Source: Kocuria sp. cx-455 (GTDB taxonomy: Bacteria > Actinomycetota > Actinomycetes > Actinomycetales > Micrococcaceae). Taken from it: 64,000 nt of DNA. The number at the start of each line of letters is the position of its first letter. Positions within the stretch are counted from its first letter, which is position 1. A program made the translations under genes and the position numbers. Below the pieces are notes generated by a model. The model was not told where the DNA came from, did no database searches, and saw nothing but the letters and a program-made list of their open reading frames with translations. Below are positions 1 through 9,324 of this stretch, piece by piece. The stretch spans positions 62,001 through 126,000 of the forward strand of contig NZ_JACXBS010000003.1 of the NCBI RefSeq assembly GCF_014698015.1. The letters are read 5' to 3'.

Positions 1-243
1 TCCGTGTTCGTCAACGTGTTCGGCGGCATCACCGCGTGTGACGCGGTGGCCAACGGCATCGTGAAGGCCCTGGAAATCCTGGGTGATTCCGCCACCAAGC
101 CCATCGTGGTTCGTCTGGACGGTAATAATGTCGACGAGGGCCGCCAGATCCTCGCCGACGCCAATCACCCGCTGGTCACCTCCGCGGAGACCATGGACTC
201 CGGCGCCGACAAGGCCGCCGAGTTGGCCAACTCCGCCAAGTAA
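1..243 (+). CDS. sucC: Succinyl-CoA synthetase beta subunit, C-terminal end (partial)
   Basis: The 5' part lies outside the window; 80 codons remain, ending at TAA. The visible C-terminus carries the FVNVFGGI segment and the following helix-strand pattern typical of the ATP-citrate lyase/CoA ligase domain of SucC. The beta subunit supplies the nucleotide-binding half of the TCA enzyme that converts succinyl-CoA to succinate with substrate-level phosphorylation, in the cytosol. The alpha subunit gene sucD starts 32 bp downstream in the same direction, so the two are clearly cotranscribed. Identification rests on the conserved C-terminus and the sucD neighbour. Confidence 0.93.
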   Translation, partial: SVFVNVFGGITACDAVANGIVKALEILGDSATKPIVVRLDGNNVDEGRQILADANHPLVTSAETMDSGADKAAELANSAK

Positions 244-275
244 TCGCCCACGCGCAGAGCTATCAGGAAGAAGAT

Positions 276-1193
276 ATGTCGATCTTTTTGAACAAGGACT
301 CCAAGGTCATCGTTCAGGGCATCACCGGCGGCGAAGGCACCAAGCACACCGCCCGTATGCTCGCAGCCGGCACCCAGGTGCTCGGCGGTGTCAACGCCCG
401 CAAGGCCGGCACCACGGTGAACCACAAGGACAAGGACGGTCAGGACGTCGAGCTGCCCGTGTTCGGTTCCGTCACCGAAGCGGTGTCCGCGACCGGCGCG
501 AACGCGTCCATCGTGTTCGTGCCGCCGGCCTTCTGCAAGGACGCCGTGATCGAGGCCATTGACGCCGAGGTTCCGCTCATCGTTGTCATCACCGAAGGCA
601 TCCCGGTTCAGGACTCCGCGGAGTTCTGGGCACACGCCAAGGCGAACACCGGCGCGGACGGTAAGCCCAAGTCCCGCATCATCGGCCCCAACTGCCCCGG
701 TATCATCTCCCCCGAGGAGTCCCTGCTGGGCATTACTCCGGCAAACATCACCGGCAAGGGCAAGCTGGGTCTGGTCTCCAAGTCCGGCACCCTGACCTAC
801 CAGATGATGTACGAATTGCGTGATCTGGGTTTCACCTCCGCCATCGGTATCGGCGGGGACCCGGTCATCGGCACCACGCACATCGACGCTCTGGAGGCCT
901 TCGAGGCTGATCCGGAGACCGAGGCCATCGTGATGATCGGTGAGATCGGCGGCGATGCGGAGGAGCGCGCCGCTGACTTCATCAAGGCCAACGTGACCAA
1001 GCCGGTCGTCGGCTACGTTGCGGGCTTCACCGCTCCCGAGGGCAAGACCATGGGCCATGCGGGTGCCATTGTCTCGGGCTCCTCGGGAACCGCTGAGGCC
1101 AAGAAGGAAGCCCTTGAGGCCGCCGGCGTGAAGGTGGGCAAGACGCCCTCCGAAACGGCACAGCTCATGCGCGAGATCTTCGAAGGCAAGTAA
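276..1193 (+). CDS. sucD: Succinyl-CoA synthetase alpha subunit
   Basis: This 305-residue protein has the usual SucD length. The N-terminal CoA-binding Rossmann domain shows [16 protein letters not shown] near residue 14. The C-terminal ligase domain carries GHAGAIVSG with the phosphorylated histidine at about residue 261. The ATG is preceded by an AGGAAG ribosome site at 265-270. It pairs with SucC to form the cytosolic TCA enzyme. It is the last gene of the operon, since a strong hairpin follows 33 bp after the stop. Nothing looks truncated or unusual. Confidence 0.97.
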   Translation: MSIFLNKDSKVIVQGITGGEGTKHTARMLAAGTQVLGGVNARKAGTTVNHKDKDGQDVELPVFGSVTEAVSATGANASIVFVPPAFCKDAVIEAIDAEVPLIVVITEGIPVQDSAEFWAHAKANTGADGKPKSRIIGPNCPGIISPEESLLGITPANITGKGKLGLVSKSGTLTYQMMYELRDLGFTSAIGIGGDPVIGTTHIDALEAFEADPETEAIVMIGEIGGDAEERAADFIKANVTKPVVGYVAGFTAPEGKTMGHAGAIVSGSSGTAEAKKEALEAAGVKVGKTPSETAQLMREIFEGK

Positions 1194-1225
1194 GCAGCGC
1201 CCGGCCGGTTGATCCGGCCCGCAAC

Positions 1226-1271
1226 ACGCCGACGCCGCTCGCCCACTTCGGTGGGGGAGCGGCGTCGGCGT
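1226..1271. terminator. Hairpin terminator between convergent sucD and purU
   Basis: A 15-bp perfect stem (1226-1240 with 1257-1271) is extended inward by five more pairs around a TTCG tetraloop, with one mismatch. TTT follows on the plus strand. It sits between two convergent genes and can end sucCD transcription and probably also purU transcription. Confidence 0.85.
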
Positions 1272-1297
1272 TTGTGCGGCACGTCGTGGGGGCGCTG

Positions 1298-2170
1298 TCA
1301 GGCGAGCACGATGGTGCGGTTACCCGAAATCACCACGCGGCCCTCCGCGTGCCATTTGACGGCGCGGGACAGCGCCTGGGTCTCGGCGTCGGAACCGGCC
1401 GCCACCAGATCGCTGGGAGTGTGGGCGTGATCCACGGGGATCACGCGCTGGACGATGATGGGTCCCTCGTCCAGGTCCGACGTGACGTAGTGGGCCGTGG
1501 CTCCCACCATTTTCACGCCGCGATCGTAGGCCTGGTGATAGGGTTTCGCGCCCTTGAACGAGGGTAGGAACGAGTGGTGGATATTGATGCACTTGCCGGA
1601 CAGGGCACGGGTGAGATCGTCGGAGAGAATTTGCATGTACCGGGCGAGCACCACGAGTTCGGTGTCGTAGTGCTCTACCAGTTCGAGCAGTTCCGCCTCC
1701 GCCGTGGGCTTGGAATCCTTGGTCACGGGAATGTGATGGAACGGAATGCCGTAGAAGTCCACGAGCGGCTGAAGGTCGGTGTGGTTGGACACGACCGCGA
1801 CGATCTCAATGGGCAGCGAGTTGACCCGCTGGCGGTGCAGCAGGTCCGTGAGACAGTGCGAAATCTTGGAGACCATGATCAGCACGCGAGTCTTCTTGCG
1901 GGCGTTGACCAGACGAAAGCGCATGCGGTGCTGGTCGGCCACCGGTTGGAAACCTTCGATGAGGGACTCCGTGGTGACGGCACCGGGGTTGCTCATGGTG
2001 TGGCACCGGATGAAGAACTCGCTGTTGTGGCGGTCGGAGAAATGCTTCACGTCGAAAATGTCGCACCCCTGGTTGGTGAGATTCGAAGCCACCGCGCTGA
2101 CCAGACCGTAGGCCTCGGGACAGTGGACGGTGAGAATGTGCTCATCGGGCGTGGACAGCGGGGCGAACAT
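1298..2170 (-). CDS. purU: Formyltetrahydrofolate deformylase
   Basis: PurU hydrolyses 10-formyl-THF to formate and THF, which balances the one-carbon pool. The 290 residues comprise an N-terminal ACT regulatory domain (about 10-85, beginning ILTVHCPEAYGLVSA) and a formyltransferase-fold domain. The latter has the NIHHSFLPSFKGAKPYHQA motif and the DEGPIIVQ loop, where the conserved Asn, His and Asp act. PurN at 16.8 kb shares this catalytic fold but lacks the ACT domain, which separates the two calls. The ATG has a GGAG site 10 bases upstream. It is a single gene, convergent with sucD. Regulation by glycine and methionine through the ACT domain is known for E. coli PurU and only presumed here. 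Confidence 0.96.
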   Translation of the reverse strand: MFAPLSTPDEHILTVHCPEAYGLVSAVASNLTNQGCDIFDVKHFSDRHNSEFFIRCHTMSNPGAVTTESLIEGFQPVADQHRMRFRLVNARKKTRVLIMVSKISHCLTDLLHRQRVNSLPIEIVAVVSNHTDLQPLVDFYGIPFHHIPVTKDSKPTAEAELLELVEHYDTELVVLARYMQILSDDLTRALSGKCINIHHSFLPSFKGAKPYHQAYDRGVKMVGATAHYVTSDLDEGPIIVQRVIPVDHAHTPSDLVAAGSDAETQALSRAVKWHAEGRVVISGNRTIVLA

Positions 2171-2883
2171 CAGTGGGAATCTCCTAGGACAACAACGGGA
2201 ACGGCGCGTGCGAGGGCCGTAGCTGATCCTAGCGGGACGGTGAACCCGTGAGCCACGTGGGCAAGGCCCAGGGGCGATGATCTTCTTCCGCGCGATGCGG
2301 CGGGGATCCTGAGTGAGATGGTAAAGCGTTTACAACCGGTGGCCGCGGGAGCGGACGGTAGGAGCCCGTCCGGCGCGGGGAGAGGTGCGCCTCTGTGAGA
2401 GAACCAGCGGCCACCGGCAGGCGTAAACGCCTCAACGGGATGAAGCCGTGGGCTGAGCGGCTATCAACGCCGGGCATCAGCCACAAAGCACCCCCCAGTG
2501 CGAGTGTGGTGATTTATCCCGTGCGAAGTCTCCCGTTGTGGTGGTTTCGAGAACCACACCATAAAGAATATCGGAAATATGGGGTGTCCAGTGACCTTCT
2601 GATGAATCTGTGGAGACTTCGTAAGCGCTACGCCCCACCGATGGATACTTTGGAATGTATCTATTACTAATACGTAACCAAAGGCGGGCTAGGCGTTATG
2701 TCATCACGAACCCGGCGTTAGGGGAGTTTCCCCTCGCCAGAGCATGAGTAGTCATAATCTGTGGGTAGAGTTTGTGGCCCAAAGTGGGGACAAGTCATGA
2801 CGGGTCATTTTCGTATCGCGACCGTGTCGGGAACCCATCTTTTCCTGCTCCGGCACCATCTGAACACTTTACTCCGGTGCTCC
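2171..2883. other. 713-bp gene-free stretch with an AT-rich part
   Basis: No convincing gene was found. The first 60 bases hold the purU leader, with a possible minus-strand -10 (TAGGAT, 2226-2231). From about 2505 to 2880 the base composition is visibly richer in A and T than the rest of the window. This part contains the inverted repeats GTGGTT-N5-AACCAC (2541-2557) and AGGGGA-N3-TCCCCT (2720-2734), and a CATAAT box at 2753-2758. A 91-codon open frame at 2395-2670 has no ribosome site and atypical residues, and I do not accept it. A small RNA or a decayed gene is possible. Confidence 0.6.
2321..2333. promoter_or_regulatory. Operator-like inverted repeat GTAAA-N3-TTTAC
   Basis: The perfect 5-bp arms around GCG resemble LacI/GalR-family operators, though those usually have a central CG dinucleotide. 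The site is about 150 bp upstream of purU on its promoter side. No LacI-type regulator is nearby, so the role is unknown. Confidence 0.25.
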
Positions 2884-4050
2884 TTATGCGACGGTTGTGT
2901 TAAAGGCCAGGCCCAACACATAGGTCGCAATGGCCGCGCCGTAGCCGATGGCCAGCTGGCGCAGTCCGCGCTTCAACGGGGACGCACCCGAGAGCAGGCC
3001 AACGCAACCGCCGGTGACGATCAAGGCGAGACCCACCAGGAGCATGCCGACGATCAGCGCCGGGCCGCCACCCAGCCCGAAGAAGTAGGGGAGGAGGGGG
3101 ACGATGGCGCCGGAGGCGAAGAAGCAGAAGCTGGACGCCGCGGCCCCCAGGTCGGTTCCGAGTGCCTGGTTGTCCTCGGCCTCCCTCGGGTCCTCCTGTT
3201 CCGGCCGGCCCGGGTTCAGCGCCGCTCGGGCCTTGGCGTCCTGGAAGGACAGGGAGGGGTCGCAATCGCAGTCGAAATGGCCCATGCGTTCCGCAGCGCG
3301 GTGTTCCGCGGCTTCCTCGGACATGCCCCTGGCTCGATAGATCAAGGTCAATTCATTGGCGTTCAGGTCGAGCTCGGGGGCCACGCTGAGTGTCACTTGG
3401 GTGGGGCGGGAGGCGTCCAGTAGTTCGCGCTGTGAGCGCACGGAAACGAACTCCCCTGCACCCATCGACAGCGCGCCCGCCAAGAGACCGGCAATTCCCG
3501 AGACCATGACGATCGAGCTGGAAACCCCCGTGGCGCCGATTCCCATGATGAGCGCAAGATTGGAGACCAGGCCGTCATTGGCGCCGAACACTGCCGCGCG
3601 AAAATTGCCCGACAGTCTCGTGCGGCCGTCCGTGGCGAGGGCACGGATGATTTCCTCGTGGATGGCTTCGTCGGCGGCCATCGCCTCCGTCGCGTCCGGA
3701 TCTTCACGGTACGGGGAGCGAGATTCCGCTCGCTGCAGGAGCGCCAGCACGAAGACTGTGCCGAAATGCTTGGCCAGGAACATGAGCGCCCTGGAGCGCA
3801 GGGAAGGACGCCCCCGTTTTTCCCCGTGCGGGCCCAAGAGCCGGCGCCAGTGTTCCGCGTGCCGGTCCTCTGCCACGGCAACCTGGTGCAGAATCTCGCC
3901 CTGTTGAGCCGGGGCCCGATCGGCGAGGTGCTGGTAAATCGCGGCCTCCGCGAGTTCGTCGGCCAAATACCGGCGCCACCGGCGGATCTGGGTCGAGGTG
4001 GGTTCGATGGACGCCGTGTGATCGGAATGGGGTGATTCGGAAAATCCCAT
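2884..4050 (-). CDS. Ferritin-like/VIT family metal transporter
   Basis: The 388-residue protein joins an N-terminal ferritin-like four-helix region to a VIT1/CCC1-type membrane domain. The helices include AAIYQHLADRAPAQ and VAVAEDRHAEHW, with Glu/His metal-ligand spacing. The membrane domain begins near FRAAVFGANDGLVSNLAL and has five predicted membrane segments. Related proteins (MbfA type) move Fe2+ or Mn2+ out of the cytosol, and that role is inferred here. I chose the ATG at 4050 because TACACT lies 8 bases upstream, which fits a leaderless promoter. A GTG at 4134 would add 28 residues with no domain support. The BenE gene ends 114 bp upstream in the same direction. Confidence 0.85.
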   Translation of the reverse strand: MGFSESPHSDHTASIEPTSTQIRRWRRYLADELAEAAIYQHLADRAPAQQGEILHQVAVAEDRHAEHWRRLLGPHGEKRGRPSLRSRALMFLAKHFGTVFVLALLQRAESRSPYREDPDATEAMAADEAIHEEIIRALATDGRTRLSGNFRAAVFGANDGLVSNLALIMGIGATGVSSSIVMVSGIAGLLAGALSMGAGEFVSVRSQRELLDASRPTQVTLSVAPELDLNANELTLIYRARGMSEEAAEHRAAERMGHFDCDCDPSLSFQDAKARAALNPGRPEQEDPREAEDNQALGTDLGAAASSFCFFASGAIVPLLPYFFGLGGGPALIVGMLLVGLALIVTGGCVGLLSGASPLKRGLRQLAIGYGAAIATYVLGLAFNTTVA

Positions 4051-4164
4051 GAGGCCAGAGTGTACGCCGCGCCCCGGATTCGGGATTTCGGACCCCCGAA
4101 TCACCGGAATGTAGGCGACCGGGGTCGGTCCCACCCATTACCCGGTGCTGCCCGGACCGTCCGG

Positions 4165-5382
4165 TCAGCGGGATCGCCGTCGCAGGATGGCGAAGGCTAC
4201 TACGCCCACCAGAATTCCCCAGAAGGCCGAGACGATGCCGAAAGGCTGGATGCCCGACACGGTCACGACCAGCGTGATCAGTGCGGCCTCAATGACGGCC
4301 GGCTGGTAATTGCCTTGGTGCATGGAGTCGAACATTGACCCCTGCAGCGCGCCAAGCAGGGCCACGCCGGCCAGTGCAGAGATCATGCCCGGCGGGATGG
4401 CCGAGAACAAGGTGACGATGGTGGAGGCGAAAGCGCCGAACACGATATAGAAGCCACCGCACGCGATGCCGGCGATATAACGACGTCGGTGTTCAGGGTG
4501 CGCTTCGGGGCTCGTGGCGATGCCCGCGGTCACGGCGGCCAAATTCAAGGCATGGGAGCCGAAGGGGGCGAAAAGGATCGAGGAAATTCCGCTTGCGCCC
4601 AACAGGGCACGGTCATGGGGCGGAAAGTTCGCCGTTTTCATCATGGCCAACCCGGGGGCATTCTGACCGGCGGCGGTCACGATGAGGAGCGGTACGGAGA
4701 TGCCGGCGATGGCGGCCCAGGAGAACGTGGGCAGGGTCAGAACCGGGACGGTCAAGCTGAAGTCCGGGGAGACGGACGTGATGGCTCCCGATATCCAGGC
4801 CACCGCTATCCCCGAGGCCATGGCCACGAACACCGCGTAGCGGGGGATGAAACGCTTTCCCAAGAGGTAGCCGATCACCAGGGCGCCCGCGGGAGCGGGA
4901 TTTTCGACCACGGACGGGGCAACTTGGATGGAAAAGGGCAAGAGCACGCCCGCGAGAACGGCAGCCGTGATGGGTTTGGGGATCGCGTTCAGAATCTTGC
5001 CGAACAATCCCGTGACGCCTAGCAGTAGACCCAACACCGCCGTGACGATGTACGCACCAATGGCGTCCGAGAAGGTGTAATTGCCCAGAGAAGTGATCAG
5101 CAGTGCCGCCCCGGGGATCGACCACGCAACCATGACGGGTTGCCGGAACCACCAGCTGCACAGTACGCAGGTGATCCCCGAACCCACGGAAATGGCCCCC
5201 ACCCACGATGCCGTCTGTGCGGAGCTCAATTCGGCGGCCCGGGCTGCTTCCAGGACCACGAGCAGAGGACCGGCGTAGGAGACAACCACGGCAACGAATC
5301 CCGCGAGAGTTGCCGACAGTGACCAGTCCTTGCGCAATGACGGTCTGGGGCTGCATTGACGTGGCTGCGCTTGCGTGCTCAT
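4165..5382 (-). CDS. BenE family transporter (benzoate/H+ symporter-like)
   Basis: The 405-residue protein is almost entirely hydrophobic, with about 11-12 membrane segments and a short polar head (residues 1-18). Family features include WSIPGAALL near residue 88 and APFGSHALNLAAVTAGIATSP near residue 265, both typical of BenE proteins. Characterised members import benzoate with protons. No aromatic degradation gene lies nearby, so the true substrate is open. The ATG has a GGGAG ribosome site 3-4 bases upstream. The VIT gene follows on the same strand and could be cotranscribed, although it appears to have its own promoter. Confidence 0.87.
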   Translation of the reverse strand: MSTQAQPRQCSPRPSLRKDWSLSATLAGFVAVVVSYAGPLLVVLEAARAAELSSAQTASWVGAISVGSGITCVLCSWWFRQPVMVAWSIPGAALLITSLGNYTFSDAIGAYIVTAVLGLLLGVTGLFGKILNAIPKPITAAVLAGVLLPFSIQVAPSVVENPAPAGALVIGYLLGKRFIPRYAVFVAMASGIAVAWISGAITSVSPDFSLTVPVLTLPTFSWAAIAGISVPLLIVTAAGQNAPGLAMMKTANFPPHDRALLGASGISSILFAPFGSHALNLAAVTAGIATSPEAHPEHRRRYIAGIACGGFYIVFGAFASTIVTLFSAIPPGMISALAGVALLGALQGSMFDSMHQGNYQPAVIEAALITLVVTVSGIQPFGIVSAFWGILVGVVAFAILRRRSR

Positions 5383-5478
5383 GGTTCTCCCGGTGGTAGG
5401 GAAATGCGTGGGGCTCAGCCCACCCTATGGGGAAACTCACACCGGGGGAAATATGAATGGGGCACTATTTTATCCGAC

Positions 5479-6024
5479 TCAAATATCAGTATTCGTGGGG
5501 CACTGCTCACGGTCGATGACCGTCAGAGTTCCGGTGTGTCCTTCCGGGACCGGAAAACTACCGGTGCCCCAGTGGAAGGCATAGGGATTGTTGCACGACC
5601 GGCCGTGACGCAGGGCGGTGAGAACCCGGTGAGCGGCCTCCGCGGGCGGGTGCGGACCCGAGGTCCACGGTTGATCTGAGCCCAACGGCTGACGCCAGCC
5701 GGCCGCTTCGAAGAACTCGGTGCGATGAGGCCATGCCTCGGGCGGCAGCTGACGGGCCGAGCTGACAGCGCACTCCGCACCACCGGGGCCCGTGCGAACC
5801 CACGCGGCGGGCGTGTCGGAAGCTGCGGGAGCGTCGTCGTACTCAATGACCAAGAAGTCATTCCACAGGAGATCTGCTATGGCCACGGTGAAAAGATTTT
5901 CCAGTTTTCCCCACTCGGTGGCCGGAGGGCAGGTCTCCGTGACCTCGACCACTCCGATACCGGCCCGTTCAAGTCTGTGACGAGCCCCGGGGACGGGTGT
6001 CTCCGGGTTGACGGTGGGGGGCAT
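5479..6024 (-). CDS. Hypothetical protein, 181 residues
   Basis: I do not recognise this soluble protein. It has no signal peptide or membrane segment. It contains the run LENLFTVAIADLLWNDFLVIEYD near residue 43 and then long loops rich in Pro, Ala and Trp. The ATG at 6024 has GGAG eight bases upstream. An upstream TTG at 6072 has no ribosome site, so I rejected it. It sits alone between the BenE gene and the SNF2 helicase, all on the minus strand, with gaps of about 100 and 155 bp. Codon use looks like that of its neighbours, which supports a real gene. Confidence 0.65.
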   Translation of the reverse strand: MPPTVNPETPVPGARHRLERAGIGVVEVTETCPPATEWGKLENLFTVAIADLLWNDFLVIEYDDAPAASDTPAAWVRTGPGGAECAVSSARQLPPEAWPHRTEFFEAAGWRQPLGSDQPWTSGPHPPAEAAHRVLTALRHGRSCNNPYAFHWGTGSFPVPEGHTGTLTVIDREQCPTNTDI

Positions 6025-6125
6025 GAGTTTCACTCCGAACGCGAGAAAACTGCGGCTGATCAGGGGGAACAATCGAGGAGGACTGCTCGCAGCAATGGGT
6101 GCCGCTGTTATTCACGGTAGCTACC

Positions 6126-6153
6126 CGCGCGGGGCTGGTCGACACCCCGCGCG
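6126..6153. terminator. Probable terminator downstream of the SNF2 helicase
   Basis: A 9-bp GC-only inverted repeat (6126-6134 with 6145-6153) with a 10-base loop lies 27 bp beyond the stop codon of the minus-strand helicase gene. No T tract follows. Confidence 0.5.
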
Positions 6154-6179
6154 ATTATGACTCACCGTTGAACGGCGGT

Positions 6180-9173
6180 TCAGGGGGAGAGGAGCGTACG
6201 GATGTCATTGGCCGTGATGGCGGAGGAGAAGGCGCGCTCGTCGTCGAGGACCGCGGCGAAGAGATCGGCCTTGCGCTGCTTCAGTTCCATGACCTTCTCC
6301 TCAATGGTGTTCTCCGCAACCATGCGGTACACCATGACCTTTTTGGTCTGGCCGATGCGGTGGGTCCGGTCCACGGCCTGGTTCTCCGTGGCGGGGTTCC
6401 ACCACGGATCCAGGAGGTAGCAATAGTCGGCTTCGGTCAGGTTGATACCGAAACCGCCGGCCTTCAAGCTCACCAGGAACACGGGTGCCCTGCCGCTGCG
6501 GAACTTCTCGAGCGCGCCGGCCCGGTCCCTGGTGGAGCCATCCAGGTAGCTGTACGGAATCTTGGCTTCGTCGAGCCGGGCGGCCACCAGCTTGAGGAAA
6601 CTCGTGAACTGGCTGAATACCAGGGGTCGGTGGCCCTCCGCGACGATCTGGGGCAATTGTTCGAACAATGCATCCAACTTGGACGAGGACGCCGTGGACT
6701 CCGGGTCCACCAAGGCGGGATCCAGGGCCAACATGCGCAGTGTGGTCAACGACTGGAAGATCGTGAAGCGATTGCGATCAAAATTCTGCAGCAACCCCAA
6801 GATCTTGGCCCGTTCCCGCTGCAACCGTCGGTCATAGGCGGTGCGATGAGCCTGATTCAACCCCACGTGCTGTGTGTGCTCCAGTTTCGGGGGCAGTTGC
6901 AGGTCGACGTCGCCCTTGGTGCGGCGCAGCATGAACGGGCGGATCCGCGTGCGCAACCGCGCCAACACGTCCGGGTCCTGAGCTCGTTCAATAGGAGTCT
7001 GGTAGAGCTCGGTGAACTTCTTCTTGGACGGGAACAACCCGGGGGCCGTCAACGAGAACAGCGACCACAACTCGGAGAGGTTGTTCTCCATGGGTGTGCC
7101 GGTGATGGCGAGTTTGAACCGGGACGAGAGATCCTTCACGGCACGATAGGCCTTGGTGCGCGGATTCTTAACGAACTGGGCCTCGTCCATGATCACCCCG
7201 GCCCACGGCAGGGACTGGTAGAGATCAGCCTCCAAACGCAGCAGCGTGTAGGAAGTGAGCACCACGTGCGCCCCGCGAGCGGTCTCCGGCAAATGCTGGC
7301 GCGTGGAGTTCATGGTTTCAATGGTCAACGACGGCGCGAAGCGCTTGAGCTCGGCCGTCCAGTTGGCGACCACTGACGTGGGCGCCACCACCAGGAACGG
7401 TGGCAGGTCTGGGTTCGCATCGCGTGCACGGAGAATCGCGGCAATCGTCTGCACGGTCTTACCCAGTCCCATGTCATCGGCCAGGATGCCGCCCAAGGAG
7501 TGGTCCCACAGAAAACTCAGCCAGCGGTAGCCCTCGTACTGGTAGGGGCGAAGGTTCGCCTGGAGGGACTCCGGTTCTGCGGGGGCCGGAATCTCCTGGA
7601 GGTTGGCCAGCGCCCGGACACCGTTGCGCCACTGTTCGGCCTGGTGGGTGTCCGTGGCGATGTCCTCGAATTGCTCCCACAACCCGGCCTGGTACCGGTT
7701 GAGGGACAGGGGCGCACTCTTGTCCTCCTGTAGTGAGCGAGCCTCGGCGATCAACTGCTTCAGCCGGAGGAATTCGGGGCGGTCCAAGGGGAAATAGGAA
7801 CCGTCCGGCATGAGCAAGACGTCCTGACCGACGTCCAGGGCTTGGAAAATGTCCGAGAACGGTACGTAGTGCTCGCCCACCCTGATGGTGACACCCAGCC
7901 CGAACCAATCCCGATGTTCGGTGGGCGCCGTGGACACAGTGATCTCGGGGGCGCGGGTGACTTCTCGATACGCGGGGATGCCACCGGTTTCCTCGATGCG
8001 CAGATCCGGGACCTTTCGCAACAGGGGCAACCACACCCGGATGAACCGGAGGGCGTCGGATGCGGCGTAGGAACTGCGCTTGAAGTCCAGTTCCGGAATC
8101 CTGCGGTGCACCGCCTGCACCACGGAGGACTCCCATCTGGACTCCCGGTTCACCGGCTCATCGGCCAGTGGATTCAAGGGCCGGAACGGCAGGCGGATGC
8201 GTTCGCGGCCCTTTTGGTACTCCCATTCCCACTCCACCCGTTCCGTAAGGTCGTCATGGTGGACCGTGAGCACCATTTCCGGATCCGCCACCTGGGGCAG
8301 CTCCAAGGAACCGTCCGTGGCGGTGATGTCCATGCTTTGATGCAGGCGCGGGAAATACCGTTCGAAGAACTCGTCCACGCCGTCACGGGGAATGGTGAGT
8401 TCTTCCGCCCGGTCCAGGAATGAGCGCTGCTGTTGATTCAACCGCGTGGCCAACGGGACCAGGTGCAATGGGAACTGGTTGAGATCATCGGCCAATTCCA
8501 GCTCACGTGGCTGAGCCTCGGGGAAGAACAGGCCGTGGCCCGGTTGCCCGATGATCCTGGTCCAGTGAAGTGGGATCTCGCTGTCGGCCATGACCAGGTG
8601 CGGGTACAGCTTGAGAGCCCCGTTCTCATCCGAACTGACACTGACCTCGAATCTGCCGGCCGGCCCCACGGCAACCCGCTGACCTGTGCCCTGCGAGACC
8701 AAAGGAATGCCCAGCACCTCGGCGCGGTTCAGGATGGGCCACAGCAGGGGAGAGGTGTAGCGCTCCATGTGGAGCTGGTGCCGGTCCACGGCGTACGAAC
8801 CCCGGTGGGATTCGGACAGCGCTCTCAGCTCCTCGAACCAATCCAACTGATCCTCGGTGAGCCGCCCGGAGCGGGCATGATTGGCCAAATTGCCCCAGTC
8901 GATGCCGGTATGGATCCAGCCGGAGCGTTGGCCGCGAAGCACCGGGCGTGCCGTCAATGTGACCGGTACGGCGTTGTGGTGCTGCTGCCAAGCGCGGGGG
9001 CCGCGATGCTGCACCCGGGACAGGTTCAATTCCAAGGCGACCAGTGGGCCGTGTTCGGGGTCCGTCACCACCCGATCGTGATCGGAACCGGGGACGATGC
9101 GGGACAGTTCACTGCGCCAGTCGGTTGTGAGCCCAGAGGGCCGAGCGCTCGCGAAACGTACGTCACCATCCAT
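6180..9173 (-). CDS. SNF2-family DEAD/DEAH-like helicase/translocase
   Basis: The 997-residue protein has an N-terminal half of about 530 residues and a C-terminal SNF2 engine. The engine shows Walker A in DDMGLGKTVQTIA (Lys about 572), the DEAQ box (MDEAQF, about 662-667), ITGTPMENNLSELWSL, a RecA2 domain with AGGFGINLTEAD, and motif VI QAVDRTHRIGQ. Such proteins translocate on double-stranded DNA using ATP. The Cys/His SWIM zinc finger common in bacterial relatives is absent. I chose the ATG at 9173 because TACGGT lies exactly seven bases upstream, as at other leaderless genes here; longer starts would run into the divergent gene. The large unknown gene starts 151 bp away on the other strand. 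Confidence 0.88.
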   Translation of the reverse strand: MDGDVRFASARPSGLTTDWRSELSRIVPGSDHDRVVTDPEHGPLVALELNLSRVQHRGPRAWQQHHNAVPVTLTARPVLRGQRSGWIHTGIDWGNLANHARSGRLTEDQLDWFEELRALSESHRGSYAVDRHQLHMERYTSPLLWPILNRAEVLGIPLVSQGTGQRVAVGPAGRFEVSVSSDENGALKLYPHLVMADSEIPLHWTRIIGQPGHGLFFPEAQPRELELADDLNQFPLHLVPLATRLNQQQRSFLDRAEELTIPRDGVDEFFERYFPRLHQSMDITATDGSLELPQVADPEMVLTVHHDDLTERVEWEWEYQKGRERIRLPFRPLNPLADEPVNRESRWESSVVQAVHRRIPELDFKRSSYAASDALRFIRVWLPLLRKVPDLRIEETGGIPAYREVTRAPEITVSTAPTEHRDWFGLGVTIRVGEHYVPFSDIFQALDVGQDVLLMPDGSYFPLDRPEFLRLKQLIAEARSLQEDKSAPLSLNRYQAGLWEQFEDIATDTHQAEQWRNGVRALANLQEIPAPAEPESLQANLRPYQYEGYRWLSFLWDHSLGGILADDMGLGKTVQTIAAILRARDANPDLPPFLVVAPTSVVANWTAELKRFAPSLTIETMNSTRQHLPETARGAHVVLTSYTLLRLEADLYQSLPWAGVIMDEAQFVKNPRTKAYRAVKDLSSRFKLAITGTPMENNLSELWSLFSLTAPGLFPSKKKFTELYQTPIERAQDPDVLARLRTRIRPFMLRRTKGDVDLQLPPKLEHTQHVGLNQAHRTAYDRRLQRERAKILGLLQNFDRNRFTIFQSLTTLRMLALDPALVDPESTASSSKLDALFEQLPQIVAEGHRPLVFSQFTSFLKLVAARLDEAKIPYSYLDGSTRDRAGALEKFRSGRAPVFLVSLKAGGFGINLTEADYCYLLDPWWNPATENQAVDRTHRIGQTKKVMVYRMVAENTIEEKVMELKQRKADLFAAVLDDERAFSSAITANDIRTLLSP

Positions 9174-9265
9174 GCCAATTACCGTACCGCCCTCCGGGGA
9201 CACGCACAGGGCGCGCGCGGTGATGGCGGCTGTCACACCGGCGTCTCGAGGCGGCGTCGGAAACC

Positions 9266-9271
9266 TATAAT
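9266..9271 (+). promoter_or_regulatory. -10 box (TATAAT) for the 1045-residue unknown gene
   Basis: A consensus TATAAT lies 53 bp upstream of the GTG start at 9325, which predicts a leader of about 45 bases carrying the GGAGG ribosome site (9316-9320). No good -35 box is seen 17 bp upstream. It is the best -10 match in this intergenic space. Confidence 0.5.
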
Positions 9272-9324
9272 CATGGTGAACTGGATTTATTGTCACCGCG
9301 CCACTGGGCGCAGACGGAGGATTC

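Noticed and set aside
165-1058. Long minus-strand frame opposite sucD
   Set aside because: sucD is certain on the plus strand. High-GC genes commonly leave long open antisense frames, and this one has no recognisable protein.
2395-2670. 91-codon plus-strand frame in the gene-free stretch
   Set aside because: There is no ribosome site, the composition is atypical (many Trp, Arg and Tyr), and it reads through inverted repeats.
2774-2789. GTGGC/GTGGG pair spaced by 10 bp, resembling MraZ boxes
   Set aside because: There are only two weak copies and no mraZ or division operon downstream.
6099-7376. 425-codon plus-strand frame
   Set aside because: It lies opposite the SNF2 helicase motifs, which are unmistakable on the minus strand.
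6180-9173. SWIM zinc finger at the helicase N-terminus
   Set aside because: No Cys-x-Cys and Cys-x-His arrangement is found in the first 500 residues.
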